Assembly: GCA_036426205.1 (NCBI GenBank)
Contig: CM071587.1
Coordinates: 2,705,068-2,769,067, forward strand
Length of the DNA stretch: 64,000 bases
Source of the DNA: Ascaphus truei
Lineage: Eukaryota > Chordata > Amphibia > Anura > Ascaphidae
Reading direction: 5' to 3'
Of the stretch, positions 45,056-56,090 are shown in pieces. The notes under the pieces were generated by a model. That model was not told the origin of the DNA and did not search any database. It saw only the letters and a program-made list of their open reading frames with translations. Every line of letters begins with the position of its first letter. Within the stretch, counting starts at the first letter, position 1. Made by a program: the position numbers and the translations under genes.

Positions 45056-45255
45056 GTAAGATCGGGGCTCGCTGACTGAAGGTGAATGGGAAGAGATTCT
45101 CTGTTCCCGGCACAGCGGCTCCTGTCCTGCGTTCTCACGCGAGGCTTCTGCTTCTCACAGAACAGCGCAAACCTTTTCTCTGACACTTCCCCCCCTTATA
45201 CATGTATTACCATGTCTCCCCCTGGCTTGCAGTGACAATCTCCCCTTATACACAG

Positions 45256-45371
45256 GTTATTGGGATGGGAGCTGCCAGCGCTTTCGTCTTTTTTTTGGGT
45301 AACACAACGAGTTATTTCCGAGCTGTTGCTTTCGCCTCAGCAGCTGTGGGACTGCAAACCTTTAACCACAG
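45256..45371 (+). CDS. slc17a9: SLC17A9, exon 10 (TM9-TM10)
   Basis: Acceptor TACACAG. Encodes VIGMGAASAFVFFLGNTTSY and VAFASAAVGLQTFNH plus AG of Ser, aligned with vertebrate VVFASASIGLQTFNHSG. The donor GTAAGT directly opens a tandem repeat that duplicates this splice junction several times. Confidence 0.96.
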
Positions 45372-45635
45372 GTAAGTCACTTTCTGCCCCTCTCTGTATA
45401 ACCACAGCCAAGTCATTTCTCTGCTCCTCTCTGTATAACCACAGCCAAGTCATTTCTTTTATCCTCTCTGTATAAGCAAAGGTAAGTCACTCTCTGCCCC
45501 TGTCTGTATACCCACAGATAAGTAATCTCTCTGTATAACCACAGGTAAATCCCTCTCTGTCCCTCTCTGTAGAAGCATAGGTAAGTCACTCTGTCCCTCT
45601 GTATAAGCACAGGTAAGTCACCTCTCTGTATAGCG
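45360..45635. repeat. slc17a9: Tandem repeat built on the exon 10 splice donor
   Basis: About eight units of 30-38 bp of the form AACCACAGGTAAGTCACTYT + CTGCCCCTCTCTGTAT. The first unit is the real exon 10 end. Later ones keep CACAG|GTAAGT (45,481; 45,551; 45,611) or mutated versions (CACAGCCAAG). Confidence 0.88.
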
Positions 45636-45899
45636 CTCTGATAATGAGAGCTGTGACACATTAGGAGAATTGTGTCAAGAAACTGCACTATAATTCATGA
45701 TATAAAGAGTCTACGCACAGTTTGTTTTGATGTTATCAGATTATCAGTTTATCAGGCTCCTAATATTTTATCTTTCTTCCATTTGAGGCAATTAGTGATA
45801 CTTTGCTATAGAGAATGGGGAGATCTCCATAGCAGCAGTTTGTACACAAGCTCGCAAGTTTCATCTCCAGATGTAGTCACCTCATCTTTTAAACTGAAA

Positions 45900-46245
45900 T
45901 ATATCACTGAGCTGTGATCCAGATTAAGGGTCACAGTGCGGATGTACCTGTGGTCCCCTGTCTGGGTTGGGTCGGTCAGTGGGTCACAGTGCTGATGTAC
46001 CTGTGGTCTTTTGTTTGGGTCAGCGGGTCACAGTGCTGATGTTCCTGTGGTCCCGTGTCTGGGTTGGGTCGGTCATTGGATCACAGTGCTGATGTTCCTG
46101 TGGTCCCGTGTCGGGGTTGGGTTGGTCAGCGGGTCACAGTGTTGCTGTACCTGGGGTCCCCTGTCGGGGTTGGGTCGGTCAGCGGGTCACAGTGTTGCTG
46201 TACCTGTGGTCCCCTGTCGGGGTCAGGCCGGTCAGCGTTGACTTA
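45900..46245. repeat. 50-60-bp minisatellite in intron 10
   Basis: Unit GGGTCACAGTGCTGATGTTC + CTGTGGTCCCSTGTCGGGGTTGGGTCGGTCAGC, about 6 copies. Confidence 0.9.
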
Positions 46246-46338
46246 TCTGCTCAGGTTTTGAGCGTCTCTGTGTCCAGCCTCCGCTGAAAGTATGTGCCTG
46301 TACATTTTGGGTAACCCTTCCTCCTCTCTCCATGCAGC

Positions 46339-46393
46339 GGGATAACGGTTAATGTGCAGGACTTGGCCCCCTCGTGTGCCGGCTTCCTTTTTG
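46339..46393 (+). CDS. slc17a9: SLC17A9, exon 11 (TM10-TM11)
   Basis: Acceptor TCCATGCAG, donor GTAAGA. Encodes (S)GITVNVQDLAPSCAGFLF plus G, matching SGISVNIQDLAPSCAGFLFG of vertebrate VNUT, the most conserved block of the carrier. Confidence 0.97.
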
Positions 46394-46598
46394 GTAAGAA
46401 GGTCTCTTTCTTCTCCCTGTGGTGGGTTCTGCTTGGGGTTTACTCGTGGGATCACTTTGCAAACAAAGTCTGGCTTTTGTGATGTGATTTGCACATAACA
46501 TGAATAAACTCATTGCGGCCTGAGAGCTTCCTGATGGGGGTCATCTGCTGACCCTACCCCACGTCTTTCACTATAATGATATCTTCTCATCCTAACAG

Positions 46599-46628
46599 GT
46601 GTGGCCAACACCGGAGGTGCTCTGCTCG
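46599..46628 (+). CDS. slc17a9: SLC17A9, exon 12 (30-bp micro-exon)
   Basis: Acceptor CATCCTAACAG, donor GTAAGT. Encodes (G)VANTGGALL plus G, matching GVANTAGAL. Length is a multiple of three, so skipping would keep frame. Confidence 0.93.
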
Positions 46629-46913
46629 GTAAGTTCCCGGGACATCCCGTGTTTACAGTTTGGGTATTTCTTGGCTTTGCTGTCTCAATTTCTTCTCCTG
46701 TCTCTTCGTTTCCTCTCCAGTCTATGGGTGACAGACAATCAAGTTGCTTATTTCTGGAGTGCCCTGCATGAGTGTCTTGTGTTGTCACAAGAGGTCACCT
46801 GCAAATGGAAGAAAGGAGCACTGTGATTGGCTGTCAGAGAGTTGAATAATAATAAACATGAATGTGAGGCTCATCATAAAAATAAGATAACTAAAGAGAT
46901 CATGATCACCCTC

Positions 46914-46955
46914 ACCTTGATAAAGGCTGCTATGTGCAGCCGAAAGGTCGGACCA
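46914..46955 (+). ncRNA. Hammerhead-like motif, decayed core
   Basis: TTGATAA (two core changes), extra A, perfect 6-bp stem II GGCTGC/GCAGCC with loop TATGT, GAAA, then GGTC. Same layout as the other motifs. Lies in intron 12 in an unassigned repeat. Confidence 0.4.
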
Positions 46956-47261
46956 TTTGGTAAATAACACACCCTCTTTCTACTCTTTCCTGCTGCTGGG
47001 AATATCTCTCCTAATCCTTAACCTAGACATAAACACACCTGCTCTCACCCACGCCTCCCTGCCGTCGCCTCCCATGCAAAGTGTGCATCTTCTTATTTAA
47101 TCCTGACCAACCTTAAAACTCGCCCCACAAATCGAGCATCCCAACAGCCTGCACTCATGGCTACTGTCCCACAGTCACTCCTACCACCCATTGTGGCCAA
47201 GCACTGCCATCTACAGCACTTATTCCCTCACCTGCTGTCTTTGTAAATTTCTCATCATACA

Positions 47262-47410
47262 TCTTAGATTGTAAGTTCTTCGGGGCAGGGATTTCCTTTC
47301 CTATTGCCTGATTTTGCTGCACTTATTGTATTATTATAATTCCCTGCACTGTATTCTTTGTGAAGCGCGGAGTACACTTTTGGCGCTATATAAATAAAGA
47401 CATACAATGA
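47262..47410 (+). repeat. Interspersed repeat 3' tail
   Basis: TTAGATTGTAAGTTCTTCGG, CAGGGATTTCC, then GGCGCTATATAAATAAAG. A tail of this form is shared by many amphibian interspersed repeats. The reverse of its start (TTACAATCTAA) also occurs in the repeats at 31,261 and 63,603. Family not assigned. Confidence 0.6.
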
Positions 47411-47722
47411 TGAAGTCCGTTGTACCCTCCTCTTCATCCAACGGATATTGGACCATACAGGGAGGTCCTTCTGGAGCAAATTCATGTCAGGAGTGCCTGG
47501 GGAACCTCTATTCTTCCCTTGAGATATGTCCGCTCGCCCTGATTTTCGGCGAGTCTCACTGATTTCTGACACCAGTGGTCTCACCACGTAGGGACTCACT
47601 TTTCAACCAAAATGCCAATCTTTGGCCCAGAATCTTCTACTTCCGGCCCTTGGCGGTTGACATCTCTGGTTGTGTGGAGCAGATGTCACATTTCGGTCTC
47701 CCTGTCTCCCCCTCTCCCCTAG

Positions 47723-47880
47723 GTGTAGTTTGGGTTTACCTATCTGGTTACCTCATCGAGACCACAGGTTCCTGGGGCCCAATGTTCTACCTGGTGGTAA
47801 CCGTGAACATTTTGGGTCTTATCGTCTTCCTGGAGTTTGCCAAGTCCGAGAGAATGGACGTTGAAACGATTCACATCTAG
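47723..47880 (+). CDS. slc17a9: SLC17A9, exon 13 (TM12, stop)
   Basis: Acceptor CCTCTCCCCTAG. Encodes (G)VVWVYLSGYLIETTGSWG, then FYLVVTVNILGLIVFLEF (TM12) and a short cytosolic tail ending DVETIHI-stop. Aligns with the vertebrate C-terminus GYLMETTGSW. Completes an otherwise full set of exons. Confidence 0.97.
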
Positions 47881-48274
47881 AGGGTGTGGAGACGGGCACG
47901 AGGCACGTAGGAATATACCAACTGCCAATGCAGCGCCAGTGACGTCGGACGCCCGGTCTTCTGCCTGTAAGAGCGGCAGCAGTGGAGGCCTCTGGGGATA
48001 GATCAGACATCGCTGGGGAAGGATACGTGGATTTACTTCCCATTCCATGTCCATATGTCCGGTGTTCATCTGCGTTGAAATATGGCGGCACTCAGCTGCA
48101 GAAGGAGATGGAAAATGCTATTTAGTTCCGGAAAGTTGCGCCTCTGCCAGGGGGTTAATGGTGCACTTTTGTTGGTTAATATGTGAGCCAGTCTCTGTAA
48201 TACAGGGGCCTTCACAGGTATCATTTGTGCTGTATTTTAATTTTATTTATTTTTGTGTTGCAAAGGAAATCCCA

Positions 48275-48572
48275 CGTAACCCCCCCCAAACGTACACACG
48301 TAACCCCCCCAAACATACTTGCGTAACCCCCCCCAAACATACATGCGTAACCCCCCCCAAACAAACATGTGTAACTCCCCCAAACATACATGTGTAACCC
48401 CCCCAAACCTACACGCGTAACCCCCCCAAACCTACACGCGTAACCCCCCCAAACGTACACGCGTAACCCCCCACAAACGTACACGCGTAACCCCCTCACA
48501 CGTACACGCGTAACCCCCCGACACGTACACGCGTAACCCCCCCACACCCCAAACGTACACGCGTTACTCCCC
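48275..48572. repeat. 22-bp minisatellite in the 3' UTR
   Basis: Unit ACACGCGTAACCCCCCCAAACGT with ACATGCGT and CTACACGCGT variants, about 13 copies. Each unit has a C7-8 run. Confidence 0.93.
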
Positions 48573-48589
48573 CAACATACATATTCTGC

Positions 48590-48595
48590 AATAAA
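48590..48595 (+). promoter_or_regulatory. slc17a9: Poly(A) signal AATAAA
   Basis: Consensus AATAAA about 710 bp after the stop codon, followed within 30 bp by a T-rich stretch. Confidence 0.6.
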
Positions 48596-49194
48596 CAGTC
48601 TGAAACATTTTTACCGTTTCGAATTTGTCCTTCGTTAGCTGCCGTTAACCCCATCAGTGCTGGAAGGGATGAGTGGTGTACGGGGAGTATACAGTGATGT
48701 TATGGGAATCCATGCAGGGCAGCGTCACCGTTTCTTACCCCAGTATAAAGACGTGTGAAGTTCTGGGGGGGGGGGGGTCTCAGTGCTTCACAATCCGACA
48801 GCAAAGGGGTTCAAAATAGCCGTGGCATGACACTGTATAAAAGGCGTAGGGAGGGTCACAGTCACAAAGTGTTCCCCTCCCCCCACACGCGTGTCAGGCT
48901 CTCATTACGGAGTCTGGATCCCATGATGAAAGCGTGGGTTCCCAAATAAATTACAAGCCAGTTTGGGAGGAGCGCAGGGTTTGTGTATCTGTTCCCTTTT
49001 CCTAGCAGCACATTAGGAATTGCAAGTTCTATGGTGTTACTGGTACAGGGGGTCAGAGCTCCCCTCATTCTGTTTTGCTAGATGGAATAGAGCAGGCGTG
49101 GACAACCCATGGTCAGACCCTCACCCCTCCCCAGAGGGGCACCTGGGCACCAGAAGTTGGGCCTAACTGTCTACGGGATCGGAAGCCTTCCTGC

Positions 49195-49350
49195 AAGGTT
49201 TGGAGGGGAGGTTCCCTGGGTGCTGGGTTCCCTGGGTGCTGGGTTCCCTGGGTGCTTGGTTAACTGGGTGCTGGGTTCCCCGGGGCTGGTTATCATGGGT
49301 GCTGGCTTCCCTGGGTGCTTGGTGCTAGGTTCCCTGGGTGCTTGGTGCTA
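49195..49350. repeat. Short minisatellite (GGGTGCTGGGTTCCCT)
   Basis: Units of CTGGGTGCTGGGTTCC with variants, about 9 copies. Confidence 0.85.
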
Positions 49351-49351
49351 G

Positions 49352-49432
49352 GTGGCGCTCATGCTTGGAGAGCTGGTGACGTCGCCGCTCTCAAGCATGA
49401 ACGCGGTCAGCGCCAGCGGGGCCGCAGCCTTA
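49352..49432 (-). mobile_element. GC-rich MITE fragment
   Basis: On the minus strand: GGCTGCGGCCCCGCTGGCGC then TGACCGCGTTCATGCTTGAGAGCGG, matching the left half of the element at 1,438-1,719. Confidence 0.6.
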
Positions 49433-50400
49433 CAGTGGAAGACATTTATTCTGTATGTTGTTTATTAATCCCGTCTGAGATATCTGGCCAGGGTTTGGTA
49501 AAGTTCAATATACATATATAATATTATTATTATTTTGCCTGGAGACAGCTACGAAATACTCAAAAATGAAAAATGTGCCCGGGCAGACGGTTTGAGCAAA
49601 TTTAAAAGAAAATGACAAAAGTGACATTTATCTGACATTTTTTCTCCTTTAAACAGGACATTCGCAGCGTTTTCAAACTGCGCCCCGGGATTTGGGGACG
49701 TCCCTCCAGCTCCTGCAACTGTAAATGTTAATCTGGAATGAGATTATGTACATTTGCAATAATAGTTTATTAATACTAATGAGGTATTATCAATTAATAT
49801 TAATTAAAACATTTTTCCATTTTTGTTGTGTGTGTGACTGAGCTCCCCGTTGAACTTCTGTAAGGGCAGCATTATCTGATGGTCAGCTAACTCCTAGAGT
49901 GCCTCATTGCAGTGATTTAACTCTTTCACTGCTAACATCCCTGCAGGAAGTAACTAATTTCATCATTCTCTGCCTGCACATTTCCAGCACAGACATGTTT
50001 AGCCCGCACTCCCAAACTATTTTAATTTGGGGCAGAGGAATTGATGGGTGAAAATATATATGGCTGCCAAGTGTGCCTTCTTTAGTTTCATGAAAGCCCT
50101 TTCACTTTGGTTCCTCTGAGCTGTTCCTGCTCCTCTGGCAGTGTGAATGAAGGGAGGAGAGTTAAAGGGACCCCCAGATGTCCATGCTGGTTCTGCGCTT
50201 AAGGCGTCTGACTGATAAAAAGCCCAGTCCATGAGAGAGAAGGGATTTAAAAACATGGCCTGGGGCAGGCGCCTCTTATTAGTAGCATCCCATGTGCTTT
50301 TGTATGGAGATTTGCATACGTTGAGCTTTTAAAGGGATCTTCCATCTGTTCCCCTACAACAAAAGCAACAGTGTAACCTGTTCCGTACCAGAGGTACCTG
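49433..50400. other. Downstream intergenic sequence, no gene seen
   Basis: AT-rich, low-repeat. 49,640-49,810 carries several TAAT/ATTA cores (TTATTAATACTAATGAGG, ATTAATATTAATTAA). No coding exon. Confidence 0.45.
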
Positions 50401-50404
50401 CAAC

Positions 50405-51526
50405 GCATTGCAGAGCGAGATAACTGCATGCAGAGCGCTACAACTGCATGCAGAGCGATATAACGGCATTCAGAGCGCTATGACTGAATGCATGCAGAGC
50501 GCTATAGCTGCATTCAGAGTGCTATAACTGCATGCAGAGCGAGATAATTGCATGCAGAGCGCTACAACTGCATGCAGAGTGCTATAACTGCATGCAGAGC
50601 GAGATAATTGCATGCAGAGCGCTACAACTGCATGCAGAGTGCTATAACTGCATGCAGAGCGAGATAACTGCATGCAGAGCGCTATAACTGCATGCAGAGT
50701 GCTATAACTGCATGCAGGGCGATATAATGGCATTCAGAGTGCTATGACTGCATGCACAGTGATATAAATGCATGCAGCGCTACAACTGCATGCAGAGCGA
50801 TATAACGGCATTCAGAGCGCTATGACTGAATGCATGCATAGCGCTATAGCTGCATGCAGAGCGCTATGACTGCGTGCAGAGCGATATAACTGCATTCAGA
50901 GTGCTATGACTGAATGCGGAGCAACATAACTGCATGCAGAGTGATATAATTGCATGCAGAGCGCTACAACTGCATGCAGAGGGATACAACTGCATGCAGT
51001 GATATAACTGCATGCAGAGCGCTATGACTGAATGCAGAGCGATATAACTGCATGCAGAGCGATATAACTGCCTGCAGAGCGATATAACTGCATTCAGAGT
51101 GCTATGACTGAATGCGGAGCGACATAACTGCATGCAGAGTGATATAATTGCATGCAGAGCGCTACAACTGCATGCAGAGGGATACACCTGCATGCAGTGA
51201 TATAACTGCATGCAGAGCTATATAACTGCATGCAGAGCGCTATGACTGAATGCAGAGCAATATAACTGCATGCAGAGCGATATAACTGCATGCAGAGCGA
51301 TATAACTGCATGCAGAGCGCCATGACTGAATGCAGAGCGCTATAACTGCATGCAGAGCACTATGGCTGCATGCAGAGCGATATAACTGCATGCAGAGCGA
51401 GATAACTGCATGCAGAGCGCTATGACTGAATGCAGAGCGATATAACTGCATGCAGAGCACTATGGCTGCTTGCAGAGTGATATAACAGCATGCAGAGCGA
51501 TATAACTGCATGCAGAGCGATATAAC
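50405..51526. repeat. About 20-bp minisatellite, left block
   Basis: Unit GCATGCAGAGCGATATAACT with GCTATGACTGAAT/GCTACAACT variants, about 55 copies. It continues at 54,431-54,775 after the PLE insertion. Confidence 0.93.
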
Positions 51527-51544
51527 GCAAATCTTTTCATGGGT

Positions 51545-51830
51545 GTATGGGAAGACCAGATTTGGCTTATTGCATAGCTCGGCGCGAACTTGGTCCTATG
51601 GCAGAGATTTATAGATGACGTCATCTTCATCTGGTGGGTGGATAAGGAAAGTCTTACATTCATAGACTACATCAATGACCATTAATAACATTTGAGGTTC
51701 ACCTGCGATTACAGCAAGTATCAAGTTAACTTTTTAGATCGTACCATTTTTATTGAAAGTGAGCACATGAAGACGAAAACTTATTTTAACAGGTGGATAG
51801 CAATAATTATTTATTACAGTCGAGCTGCCA
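51545..51830 (+). pseudogene. PLE reverse transcriptase fragment
   Basis: The catalytic box RFIDDVIFIW begins at 51,605 (PLE form of YxDD), followed by KESLTFIDYIN, two stops, then LRFTCDYSKYQVNFLDRTIF and KTKTYFNRW. This series (IDD, then a two-strand block with NFLD) is diagnostic of PLE reverse transcriptase. In-frame stops make it a relic. Confidence 0.85.
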
Positions 51831-52239
51831 CCTTCCTCGCTGAATTAGAAATGTGCCCTGTGGTCAGTTCAAAAGAGTAAGGAGAAATTGTACTGATCTT
51901 GAGACTTTTAATGAACAATCTTTTTTCCTCCAGGACTGATTTCTAGAGAGAGAATATAATTGGGATAACGTTCAAGATGCAACAAACAAAGCACAGTGCA
52001 TAGATCGAAAATAACTTTTAAAAACAAAAACAGAGGGAGCCGAGTCAGATAATAGTGGTTTTAATTTTGCATTTCTTACAGATTATAATCGACAGGCAGA
52101 TTAAAATAAAAAATATCTTTAAAAGACACTGGCATAATGTAAAAAAACGACCCTATTTTAGGAGAGAGCGTCCCTGAAAGACCTTCTGTTATCTTCAAAA
52201 GAGCGAATATCCTGAAAATTAAAAAAGAAACAAATAATT

Positions 52240-52700
52240 GGTTACCGCAGATAAAGGGTTTCTTCGGCTGCACTACGTGCAAGGCATGCCAATTTAGAGC
52301 TGCAGACCAGTTTGCATTTACTTCCCATATTACCAAGGAGAGATTTGAAATTGCCAAACATATAGCCCGCGGGACAGGAATATGTCATTTATGTGCTAGC
52401 CTGCCCATGCAGGCTACAATACGTGGGGAAAACGACAAGACCTATTAAAACTAGGATCTTGGAACGTGTTGGCAACATAAGAAGAAAGGTTACTACTCAC
52501 CTCCTATCTAACCATTTTATTACCCATCACCAGGGGATTCCTCTGGTGTAATATATACTGGGATTGAGCATGTGTTGCCTCACTGGAGGGGGGGGGGGGT
52601 GACAGGAACCTGGAACTCACTAAACGTGAGACCTTTTGGATATTCACATTAAAAACATTGATGCCACAAGGACCACATGTTGATAATAGAGCTAGGGGTC
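52240..52700 (+). pseudogene. PLE GIY-YIG endonuclease fragment
   Basis: A cysteine block (GCTTCKAC), then EYVIYVLACPC and LQYVGKTTRPIKTRILERVG: VIY and YVG form the GIY-YIG pair, with the following Arg (KTRI) and the ERVGNIRR helix. A later segment (IEHVLPHWRGG) is typical of the PLE C-terminus. Broken by stops and a G-run. Confidence 0.82.
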
Positions 52701-52918
52701 TTGTGATATGGTTATCTTTTGGTGATGGGACACATATTCACCTATAGACATATATATTGTATAATATTTATTGTATTTGGTGTGCTGATATGTTGTTCCG
52801 CAGTCTTGTTTTTATATTATATTTGACTAATATCCTTTTTTTTATTCTTCTGTTACATACATTATCTACTATGGAGAAAACTTCACTCGCCGTATTGTTA
52901 GGTATTGATAGTGTAGAT

Positions 52919-53576
52919 CAGGCCTGCCCAACTCGTAAAGTGAGAAGGGCCGAACTGCTCCAAGGAAAAAAAAATGGGCCGCACGGGTTAAATCATCATC
53001 ATCATCATCATCTCATCATCATCATCATCTCTCCTCAGCACCTCTCATCACATCCATCCTCATACTCCCCCAGAACCCCTCACTATCAACCTTTACGATA
53101 CTCCCCATCTATCTCTCATACCCCCATCTCTCCCCCCTCACACACACAATCCCAACCAACCCCCTCCACTCAACACACAATACCACCCCTCCCACATCCC
53201 CCCAGCACATTTCATGTCAGCAGCTCCTCCCCCCCAGTCAGCATCCCCCCAAGTCAGCATCCTCCCCAGTCTCTCTTCCCTCAATATAAACCCTCTCCCC
53301 CTCTCCCCTCCCTAAATCACACCCTCTCCCCCCTCCTCTCAATATGACTCTCTCCCCCTCCCCTATGACCATCACCAGGCCCTATCACAATACTCCTCCC
53401 CATCCCCTCCCCTCAATATGACTCTCTCCCCCTCCCCTCAATATGACACTCTCTCCCCCTCCCCTCAATATGACTCTCTCTCCCTCCCCTCAATATTAAT
53501 TAATTAACTGGCGCCCGGCCGGAGTCATCGCGGCCGCACAGAGAGGCCAGACGGGCCGCATGTTGTGCAGGCCTGG
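52919..53576. mobile_element. hAT MITE inserted in the PLE
   Basis: GTGTAGAT (8 bp) is duplicated at 52,911-52,918 and 53,577-53,584. Termini CAGGCCTGCCCAAC and (reverse complement) CCAGGCCTGCACAAC. The interior includes a (CAT)n run and a CCCTCAATATGACTCTCTCC repeat (53,270-53,500). Confidence 0.88.
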
Positions 53577-53914
53577 GTGTAGATTGACATTTTATTATGG
53601 ATTGTGTTAGTGTTTTATGATTATGCTGTTTGGGGGCAGCATACTCATATATTTATTATATATTGTGTACTATTATATTTTTAACCACGGGTCTGTTTTA
53701 CTAGATTAAACTATTATTTATTTTATTTTTGACCATTGGTCTGTTTATTGTATTAAATATTGTGTTATTTGATGTGCAAAATCCTTGTATATTTGCTTAT
53801 ATGATATTTAATCAAATTACACTGAAGATAGGTGTGTTTTATCCGAGAGCCAATAGGGAGAGCGTTTAGATTTAGTAGGGGGTATATATACCACTCGTGA
53901 AACAGTAGTGAGTC

Positions 53915-53960
53915 ACTCCTGAGGAAGCCGTCATTTGCGTACGGCGAAACGCGGGATCCG
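53915..53960 (+). ncRNA. Hammerhead-like motif in the PLE terminal region
   Basis: CTGAGGA, extra A, perfect 5-bp stem II GCCGT/ACGGC, GAAA, then ACGCGG. It ties the extra-A variant found elsewhere in the window to an element with PLE coding remnants. Stem I is not obvious in this copy. Confidence 0.55.
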
Positions 53961-54430
53961 GAGAGAGAGGCATCCCCCAAGGTATCCCGACGGGCAAATT
54001 CGTGTGACCGGAATTGACGTCGGAGGATCGCGGTGGATGCGGAAGTGATTGGAGGCCTGTATGGTGGAGTGGTGAGATCGCGACTTCCCATATAGCAACA
54101 CCTTTTACTTAACATGCCTTTAATTCACTTACACAATGTAAGCCTTCACTTGTGAGTTTTATGTTTGATAAATATCCTTTTAATTTGATCTGCACTATGG
54201 CTTTGTCTCTCTGCGTTTGAGATCTACCGAAACTTCTGCATCACACATACAGGGTTATCACTGCCACGGTTTGGATTTTTGCTTGATTATTTCTACTCAC
54301 TTGTGAGCAGGAATTCTGTAGCTCCTTTTTTATTTTAAATTTTCACTGTTCTTGCAATATTGCACTATGTAAAAAAATGTCTTTATATGGATTTCATCAT
54401 CGCTCCCCTTTTGGTTTGGAGAAAATTCAA

Positions 54431-54775
54431 TATGACTGAATGCAGAGCGATATAACGTCATGCAGAGGCAGAGCGATATACTGTAACTGCATGCAGAGCG
54501 CTGACTGCATGCAGAGCGATATAGCTGCATGCAGAGCTATATAACCGCATGCAGAGCGATATAACTGCATGCAGAGCGACATAGCTGCATACAGCTATAC
54601 TGTATAACAGCATGCAGAGCTATATAACTGCATGCAGAGCGACATAGCTGCATACAGCTATATAACTGCATGCAGAGCAATATAACAGCATGCAGAGCAA
54701 TATAACAGCATGCAGAGCTATATAACAGCATGCAGAGCTATATAACTGCATGCAGAACGATATGACTACATGCAG
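54431..54775. repeat. About 20-bp minisatellite, right block
   Basis: Same GCATGCAGAGCGATATAACT unit as 50,405-51,526, about 16 copies. Confidence 0.92.
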
Positions 54776-56090
54776 AGCAATGTGTTACAGTCCTTTCTTG
54801 GTAAACCAAACACCCAGCCCTGTGCTCTGCTACAGACAGAGATTTGCATAGCATTGAATAGTGGGGTATGAGTTGAGCTATCCTGAAGCTAGGGTCACGT
54901 ATTGAGGTATGAATAGCTTCAGTTAGCTTTAACTCATGTCTTCCCTCTTCCAAAGCATGCCAAGTCCTTAATGTCTTTCTTAACTTTATTGCAGGAGTAG
55001 AAAACACAGGAACTTGTAGGTGTAGTGTAGGCAGAGAGTGCTTCTCTATGTGGGATGCTTCTATGAGGTTAGACTATGGTAAGAGAGGAAGGCCTTTCCA
55101 GGGGTGGATGCAGACAGGACCGTACTCACTGTGATCTAGGGTGGAAAAGGAAGTGAGGAGCAGTGTGGGTAAAGGGAATAGCCTTGGGACAGACTATCTT
55201 AAAACAAACAGAAGGGGGGGCAGACTAGCCCATTCTGGAGAGAAAGGCTGGGGCTGCTATGGCAACTCACAGAATGTCTGAGGGAACTACAACATGTAGC
55301 AATAATGTTGCATTTTACATGTAGCGTGGCTGCTGGGACAGGGGAAATTGACAAGCAATCCATTGAAGGGAGAAATGGATCCCATAACTAAAGGAAAGAC
55401 AGGAATATGGAATCTAGTTCCAGGACGTGAGCAGCATATACTTTGGTCACGGCCCCAAGATTCCTCGTGGTCTCAGTAATGATGGCAGTATTCTGTGTCA
55501 CTACATTGCAGTGGGACTGTTCTGTCCCAGGCTCACTGTGGCAAGTGAGTATGGACAGGCAGCTCAACACAATCCCTTATACTAAGCAAGGGGAAACTTC
55601 CTCACTGCTGAAGTGTTTATTGGACACAACAATACAAATAACAAGGGATTAAGATACTGGGGGTAAACACTGGCATGGGGGCAATGGAGGGGAAAGGGGG
55701 ACTAGAAAGGCAAATAGGCTCATGCAGGGTATAGTGATAGGTAAGTTACAATCACTTTACTAGAGGAGATAAGTGCTGCTGAAAGAGGAAGAGGATATGA
55801 CCCAACATGCAGGAAAAGGGTCAGTGATAGACCAACAGCCAGGGGTCCTGGATCATACCGCTCAGCCAGTGTAAGGGTTGCTAGGCAACAGGGTGAGAAG
55901 CCAACAACGGAGTTACAAAGTTGCAACATTACACTGAGGCGTACTAGCAGCCTCAGAACAGGGACAGAACCTAACTGGGTCCAGAACGGGGACAACTCTG
56001 ATATTAAAGGGAGAGGCGCTGCTGCAGCTTTGGCATCAGACACAAACAAGAAGTGAGCTGAAACCTGAGAGATGCTAATTAATCTGCTCA
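54776..56090. other. Intergenic, no gene seen
   Basis: No exon or recognised element. Resembles old degraded repeat sequence (purine-rich segments around 55,080-55,260). Confidence 0.4.

Larger units (their letters stand above)
47881..48600 (+). other. slc17a9: slc17a9 3' UTR
   Basis: Follows the stop codon. Contains a C-rich minisatellite and ends shortly after AATAAA at 48,590-48,595, the first full poly(A) signal after the stop. The end point is inferred. Confidence 0.65.
51527..54430 (+). mobile_element. Penelope-like retroelement (PLE), decayed, inside minisatellite
   Basis: Splits one minisatellite into two blocks. From left to right: a 5'-truncated PLE reverse transcriptase, a GIY-YIG endonuclease remnant, a hAT MITE inserted at 52,919, then a terminal region with a hammerhead-like motif (53,915-53,960). 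This gene order matches GIY-YIG PLEs (Neptune/Poseidon type), which are known to carry hammerhead motifs in their terminal repeats. Confidence 0.85.

Noticed and set aside
50405..51526. Regular short repeats resembling a CRISPR array
   Set aside because: Contiguous tandem units without unique spacers, in a eukaryotic genome.
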